From Halomonas alkaliantarctica (lineage in GTDB: Bacteria; Pseudomonadota; Gammaproteobacteria; Pseudomonadales; Halomonadaceae), in NCBI RefSeq assembly GCF_029854215.1, contig NZ_CP122961.1:2108001-2172000 (forward strand): a DNA stretch of 64,000 bases, in the 5' to 3' direction. This document shows positions 59,518 through 64,000 of this stretch, piece by piece. The notes beneath the pieces were generated by a model, which was not told the origin of the DNA, searched no databases, and was given only the letters and a program-made list of their open reading frames with translations. A program made the translations under genes and the position numbers. How positions within the stretch are numbered: the first letter of the stretch is position 1; each line of letters begins with the position of its first letter.

Positions 59518-60321
59518 CTACTGGGCGTCAAGGAACGCTTCGACCGCCTGCTGAAAGGCCTCCGGCTGGTCGGCATGTAGCCAGTGACCGGCATTTTTAA
59601 GCGTTACCACTCGGGCGCGGGGCAACACCTCTCGCAGTGCGGGCAGCATGTCGTCGGCTACGTAGTGAGAATCGCCACCGCGCAGCACCAGCGCCGGGCC
59701 CTCATAGGGTTTCTCGCCGTCAGGCACGCCGATGATGTCGCTATAACCGCGCTTGATCTGATCTAAGCCTACCCGAAGCGCCATCACGTTATCGTCGTTG
59801 CGCACCAGGTTGGTGGCCAAGAACAGCCGCGTGGGCCGGAAATCCACATGCTCGGCCAGCAGATCATCGGCTTCACGACGGTTTTTGGGCTGCCCTTCCC
59901 GCACGTTGTCCAGCGCGGCAAACACATCATCGTGGCCGTGCTCATAAGCCACCGGGGCAATGTCGGCCACAATCAGCGACGCCACCCGTTCAGGCGCCAA
60001 ACGCGCCAAGCTGATCGCGACTTTGCCACCCATGGAGTGCCCCAGCACGTGAGCGCGCTCGATCGAGAGCTTATCGAGTAGCGCGATAACGTCATCCGCC
60101 ATGGTGGTGTAACGCATTCCCTCTGCATGGGGCGAGCGGCCATGGTTGCGCAGATCCAGTGCAATCACTCGGCGACTGCGCTGCCACACTTTCAAGTGCG
60201 AACGCCAATTATCGGCACTTCCCAGCAAGCCATGAATCACCACCAGCGGAGTAGTATCCGCGGCGGATCCTTCGGCAGGCATATCGATAAAATGGAGATC
60301 AACGGTGGCAACGTCAGTCAT
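59518..60321 (-). CDS. Alpha/beta hydrolase, YbfF-like esterase
   Basis: The 267-residue enzyme has the oxyanion region VIHGLLGSADNW, nucleophile elbow LGHSMGGK (about residue 96-103), acid in RGGDSHYV and His in NAGHWLHADQP. Length and order match the acyl-CoA esterase YbfF. Actual substrate unknown. Confidence 0.88.
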   Translation of the reverse strand: MTDVATVDLHFIDMPAEGSAADTTPLVVIHGLLGSADNWRSHLKVWQRSRRVIALDLRNHGRSPHAEGMRYTTMADDVIALLDKLSIERAHVLGHSMGGKVAISLARLAPERVASLIVADIAPVAYEHGHDDVFAALDNVREGQPKNRREADDLLAEHVDFRPTRLFLATNLVRNDDNVMALRVGLDQIKRGYSDIIGVPDGEKPYEGPALVLRGGDSHYVADDMLPALREVLPRARVVTLKNAGHWLHADQPEAFQQAVEAFLDAQ

Positions 60322-60363
60322 GCTAGCTCCTAAGCCTTGTGGCCTCTGTGGGGTGTTTCGCTA

Positions 60364-61032
60364 TTAAGCCGTGCGCGGTGTGGCATCTACCTGTCCAGTC
60401 CAAACCACCAAACGGCGAGTTAGCCAGGCAAGCAGCAGGCCATACAGCGGCAGGAAAAACAGCAGGCTGATGGCGAGCTTAATCGCGTAGTCGACTGCGG
60501 CGATTTCTACCCAATTGGCGGCCATGAACGGGTCTGGGCTGTTATAGAACGCCGCCGAGAAGAATGCAAAAGTATCGGCCAGGTTACCCAGCACCGTTGA
60601 GCAAACCGGAGCTACCCACCATGCCCACTGGCGCAAGCGGTCAAACACTTGAACATCCAGCAATTGGCCAATCACATAGGCTAGGAAGCTGGCCAGGGCG
60701 ATACGGGCGACAAACAGGTTCCACTCCGAAAGCGCTTCAATCCCGGCGAAGCTGCCGCGGGGAAATACCACGGATACCACGTAGGAGACCAGCAGCGCGG
60801 GCAGCATAACGCGCAGAATAATCGATCGCGCAGGCCCTTTACCAAACAGCCGCACCGTTAGGTCGGTGGCTAGAAAGATAAAGGGAAAGCTAAATGCGCC
60901 CCAGGTGGTATGAAAGCCAAACAGCGTAAACGGTAGCTGAACGAGATAGTTACTGGCGGCAATAATGCCGATATGGAAAGCCACCATCACCATTAGGCAA
61001 CGGCGGTGCTGAGTCTCACTCAATGCGAACAT
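60364..61032 (-). CDS. yhhQ: Queuosine-precursor transporter, YhhQ family
   Basis: The 222-residue protein has six hydrophobic helices with the family signature FPFIFLATDLTVRLFGKGPA and later FLAYVIGQLLDVQVFDRLRQ. YhhQ/VUT proteins import preQ0/preQ1 for tRNA queuosine. No preQ1 riboswitch is evident in the 200 bp upstream. Confidence 0.88.
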   Translation of the reverse strand: MFALSETQHRRCLMVMVAFHIGIIAASNYLVQLPFTLFGFHTTWGAFSFPFIFLATDLTVRLFGKGPARSIILRVMLPALLVSYVVSVVFPRGSFAGIEALSEWNLFVARIALASFLAYVIGQLLDVQVFDRLRQWAWWVAPVCSTVLGNLADTFAFFSAAFYNSPDPFMAANWVEIAAVDYAIKLAISLLFFLPLYGLLLAWLTRRLVVWTGQVDATPRTA

Positions 61033-61232
61033 GCGGATAGACCTTTTTTTAATAGATAAGAGGGGTTAGGGAACCCTCGGGCAGTAAGCGCAGTCGGTCA
61101 GCTTTTTAAAAAACCCCTACGCCATTCTGGGGAGCGCATTATACGGCTTCTATATGATATTAAAAGCCAAGGGATGGAACCTGCCACCCCTTAGCAATCT
61201 GCATGCCCTCGCACTTGGCTAATGTAGCCGCA

Positions 61233-63158
61233 TCAATCCAGCGGTGTGGCTTTGTCCGCAGCGCCTACCGAGCGATCACGCATGGCGGCGTGAACATCGG
61301 CCAGGCTGGTGGGGTCATCAATGGTGGAAGGAATGCCAAACTCTTTGCCGTCGGCAATCGTACGCAGCAGCTTGCGTAGAATCTTACCCGAGCGGGTTTT
61401 GGGCAAACGATCGACCACTAACACCTGCTTGAAGCAGGCAATTGGGCCAATATGCTCACGAACCCGCGCAATCAGCTCGGCCTCCAGTGTGGCTTCATCG
61501 CCATCAAAACCATCTTTAGGAATCACCAGACCGATTGGTAGCTGCCCTTTCAGATCGTCATGAATCCCAATCACTGCACACTCAGCCACCGCTGGGTGGG
61601 CGCCGACCACTTCTTCCATTTCCCCTGTTGAAAGCCGATGACCCGCAACGTTAATGACATCATCGGTGCGGCCCATAATGAACAAGTAGCCCTGCTCATC
61701 GAAATAACCGCCATCACCGGTTAGATAGTAGCCGGGGAACGCCGCCATATAAGCGCTATGAAAACGCTTCTCGTCACGCCAAACGCCGGTCAAGCAACCC
61801 GGCGGCATGGGCTGTTTGATCACCACACTACCCTGCTCCATGGGTTTTGCCTGCTCGCCGTCGCGGTTGAGCACTTGCACATTGAAGCCGGGAACGGGGA
61901 ACGTTGCGGATCCCGCCTTGGTAGGCACAGGCTCTATACCGGGCAAGTTAGCAGCTATTGGCCAGCCGGTTTCGGTTTGCCACCAGTGGTCAATCACTGG
62001 CACGTCCAAAAGGTCATCCAGCCAGTGAAACGTGGGGGGATCGAGGCGCTCACCGGCCACGTAGAGATGCTTTAGGCTGCTGATATTGTAGTTCTCTAAC
62101 AGTTTGGCATCGGGATCTTCTTTCTTAATCGCGCGAAACGCCGTGGGCGCGGTGAAGAAGCTCTTCACCCGGTACTCTTCAATCAACCGCCAGAAGCTGC
62201 CCGCATCGGGGGTTTTTACCGGCTTGCCTTCGTACACCACCGTGGTGCAACCCATTAACAAAGGGGCGTAAACAATGTAGGAGTGCCCGACGACCCAGCC
62301 CACATCCGAGGCGGTAAAGAACACATCGCCGGGCTCCAGGTCGTAGATCGCCTGCATCGAATAGGCCAGCGCCACCGCGTAGCCGCCGGTATCGCGCATC
62401 ACACCTTTGGGTTTGCCGGTGGTGCCGGAGGTATACAGGATATACAGCGGGTCGGTACCTTTGACCGGCACGCACTCAGCAAATGGTGCTGTCGCAACCA
62501 GCTCTTCCCAATCGTGATCGCCTGGCCCCAATTCAGCCCGGTGCGCTTCCCGCTGATAAACCACGCAGGTATCCGGCTTATGGGCGCTTAGTTCAACGGC
62601 CTGATCCACCATCGGTTTATAGGGCAACACCTTGCCCAGCTCGATTCCGCAGGAAGCGGCGACCACCACTTTAGGCTCGGCGTCTTCAATCCGCGCCGCC
62701 AGCTCGTGGGGGGCGAAGCCCCCAAATACCACCGAGTGAATAGCGCCAAGCCGGGCGCAGGCGTACATCGCCACCAAGGCTTCGGGGATCATCGGCATGT
62801 AGATCACCACACGGTCGCCTTTGGTAACGCCCAACCGCGCCAGCGCCCCCGCGAAATACGCCACTTTATCTCGCATTTCGCGGTAGGTAATGGTCTGCTT
62901 GGCCTGTGCAGCAGGCGAGTCCCAGAAGATCGCCGCCTGGTCACCGCGCCCATTTTCGACGTGGTAATCCAGCGCAGCGTAGCTAAGATTCATTTCACCA
63001 TCGCTAAACCAGCGTGCATGCTTTTGCGAAGGGTTTTGCTCATCGTAGCTGAGGATGGTTTGAGGCGGCGTATACCAGGGAATACGTTTGGCCTGCTCGG
63101 CCCAGAACGATTCAGGGTGTTCGATGGAGCGTTGGAAGGTGTGTTGGTAGCGGCTCAT
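61233..63158 (-). CDS. prpE: Propionate-CoA ligase
   Basis: The 641-residue acyl-CoA synthetase has the AMP-binding motif YTSGTTGKPKGVMRDTGGYA, with GVMRDTGGYAVAL specific to PrpE-like enzymes. It also has the WWQTETGWPIAANLPG motif and a C-terminal catalytic Lys in PKTRSGKILRKLLR. It activates propionate to propionyl-CoA. The start at 63,158 follows AGGGACACC; a longer frame begins 16 codons earlier. No other prp genes are adjacent. Confidence 0.9.
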   Translation of the reverse strand: MSRYQHTFQRSIEHPESFWAEQAKRIPWYTPPQTILSYDEQNPSQKHARWFSDGEMNLSYAALDYHVENGRGDQAAIFWDSPAAQAKQTITYREMRDKVAYFAGALARLGVTKGDRVVIYMPMIPEALVAMYACARLGAIHSVVFGGFAPHELAARIEDAEPKVVVAASCGIELGKVLPYKPMVDQAVELSAHKPDTCVVYQREAHRAELGPGDHDWEELVATAPFAECVPVKGTDPLYILYTSGTTGKPKGVMRDTGGYAVALAYSMQAIYDLEPGDVFFTASDVGWVVGHSYIVYAPLLMGCTTVVYEGKPVKTPDAGSFWRLIEEYRVKSFFTAPTAFRAIKKEDPDAKLLENYNISSLKHLYVAGERLDPPTFHWLDDLLDVPVIDHWWQTETGWPIAANLPGIEPVPTKAGSATFPVPGFNVQVLNRDGEQAKPMEQGSVVIKQPMPPGCLTGVWRDEKRFHSAYMAAFPGYYLTGDGGYFDEQGYLFIMGRTDDVINVAGHRLSTGEMEEVVGAHPAVAECAVIGIHDDLKGQLPIGLVIPKDGFDGDEATLEAELIARVREHIGPIACFKQVLVVDRLPKTRSGKILRKLLRTIADGKEFGIPSTIDDPTSLADVHAAMRDRSVGAADKATPLD

Positions 63159-63457
63159 GGTGTCCCTATCTTTTTTGTAGTAGCGATTAAGAAGGATTGT
63201 TGACACTGTATAAAGGAAACCGACATTTTACCCTCATACTATGGGCTAAATAGCGACCAAAGCGGTAGACGAACCCTCACATTGTCGACAAGGTAGCGAA
63301 TAACTACCATTGATTAATCGTTAAACAACAGCTTGGACAAAACTCACTAAATTACTGATCATTAAACAACTTGATCCTCGCGACGCGTCGATGCCTTAAA
63401 CAACGTATAACAATGCTTATAAAACGCTGATGTAACAGTGTAGGCAAGGAGAACCTT
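63159..63457. other. Divergent intergenic region prpE / arsR-type
   Basis: Holds both promoters. The ArsR-type gene has AAGGAGAACC before its ATG. No clear dyad operator seen; short ORFs here lack support. Confidence 0.4.
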
Positions 63458-63778
63458 ATGTCTGCTTCTACAAGCGCCGCTACACGCCTGCTTGAACATA
63501 ACTGTCGTGCTATTGAAGCGGGAACTAACCTGCTTAAAGCGCTGGCTAACGAGAAACGGCTGCAAATACTCTGCCTTCTTGCCGAGAAAGAGCTGTCAGT
63601 AACGCAAATCAATCAACAACTTGCCTTAAGTCAGTCGGCGCTTTCCCAGCACTTAGCCATTTTGCGGCGTGATGAGCTTGTTGATACTCGGCGGGAGTCA
63701 CAAACGATCTATTATTCGTTAAGCAGTGAAAGTGCCAAGGCCGTGATCGATACCTTGGCACACCATTACGCCGCCTAA
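63458..63778 (+). CDS. ArsR-family winged-helix regulator
   Basis: The 106-residue protein has LLKALANEKRLQILCLLAEK, ELSVTQINQQLALSQSALSQ as recognition helix and a beta wing ending in RRESQTIYYSLSS. It lacks the CxC metal motif of ArsR/SmtB, so it may sense something other than thiol metals (BigR/SqrR or redox type are possible, but only one Cys in the N-terminal part is visible besides the LC pair). Confidence 0.88.
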   Translation: MSASTSAATRLLEHNCRAIEAGTNLLKALANEKRLQILCLLAEKELSVTQINQQLALSQSALSQHLAILRRDELVDTRRESQTIYYSLSSESAKAVIDTLAHHYAA

Positions 63779-63795
63779 CGTTTCAAGGTTTAATT

Positions 63796-64000
63796 TCAGC
63801 GCCGCTGCCATCCAGCGGCGTCAATTACACCAAGCGCTTTCAGCGTGGCTTTTTCGACGCCTTCCGACACGGCTAAACCAAGTTTACGGCTGAAGGTTTT
63901 GGGGGCTTCTAGTTTCACCGTGAATACTTGCGCCTCAGACATACGTCCCACCAAATAGGCTTCGCTGGTCCCTACGCTGTCGACAAGCTGTAGGGGTAAT
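63796..64000 (-). CDS. C-terminal end of a SohB-like S49 protease (partial)
   Basis: The frame runs off the right edge and ends at TGA. LPLQLVDSVGTSEAYLVGRM followed by a KLGLAVSEGVEKATLKALG ending resembles the C-terminus of SohB (LGLVD-x-x-x-TSD-x-Y-L). Only 67 residues are visible, so the call is tentative. It converges on the ArsR-type gene with a 17-bp gap. Confidence 0.6.
   Translation of the reverse strand, partial: LPLQLVDSVGTSEAYLVGRMSEAQVFTVKLEAPKTFSRKLGLAVSEGVEKATLKALGVIDAAGWQRR

Noticed and set aside
61033..61232. preQ1 riboswitch in front of the queuosine-precursor transporter gene
   Set aside because: I looked for a short pseudoknot-type aptamer and saw no convincing pattern.
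1..64000. Insertion sequences, rRNA genes and CRISPR arrays
   Set aside because: No transposase frame, rRNA or spaced repeat array was found; all mobility is of prophage, integron-cassette or integrase-stub type.

Overview
The window looks like a gammaproteobacterial chromosome, most likely Halomonas or a close relative. This is inferred from gene content and moderately high GC; no rRNA or species marker is present. The left flank (1-10,400) holds the end of a telA-like gene, a small coiled-coil stress protein, a divergent LysR/SDR pair, a four-cassette integron-type array without an integrase (about 2,787-5,525), a tyrosine-recombinase remnant, and a lone 1,269-residue SIR2-domain protein.

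A 44.5-kb lambda-like prophage (10,401-54,984) sits in the 3' half of a tRNA-Ser(UGA) gene. A 70-bp identical direct repeat bounds it, and the integrase lies next to the intact tRNA. Read on the minus strand, the gene order is that of lambda: Cro, an O-like initiator with internal iterons, a P-like protein, a nin-like set, a gene in the Q position, endolysin R, holin, Rz/Rz1, Nu1, A, W, B, C (with a nested Nu3-type scaffold), D, E, a FI-position gene, FII, Z, U, tail tube and G/GT. The tail half differs from lambda: a TP901-type tape measure followed by four unrelated tail genes. The CI-like repressor (plus strand) sits beside three operators, and two more operators precede a plus-strand early operon ending in xis and int. 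An SOS-type DUF1654-umuD-umuC operon with a LexA box lies near the left end.

Several accessory genes, some clearly AT-rich, fill the slots where lambdoid phages carry cargo. Between the Q-position gene and the lysis genes there are two cargo slots separated by a degenerate second copy of the Q-like gene and a duplicated terminator block. One slot holds a ParA-like ATPase plus SIR2 operon and a HEPN/zinc-ribbon gene; the other holds an unrecognised 374-residue gene. Other cargo: an AbiEii-type nucleotidyltransferase pair inside the tail genes, a SLATT-like two-TM protein between cro and O, a membrane gene near the cos region, and a repeat/TM/SH3 protein near attL. The ParA-SIR2 pair and the stacked slot are the best candidates for an undescribed defence arrangement.

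The right flank (55,014-64,000) is ordinary chromosome: a CvrA-type antiporter, a periplasmic binding protein, an exonuclease/GIY-YIG fusion, a YbfF-like hydrolase, a YhhQ-like transporter, PrpE, an ArsR regulator and the end of a sohB-like gene. Two phage genes are interrupted by one-base excesses in 9-base homopolymers, which are either real frameshifts or assembly errors.
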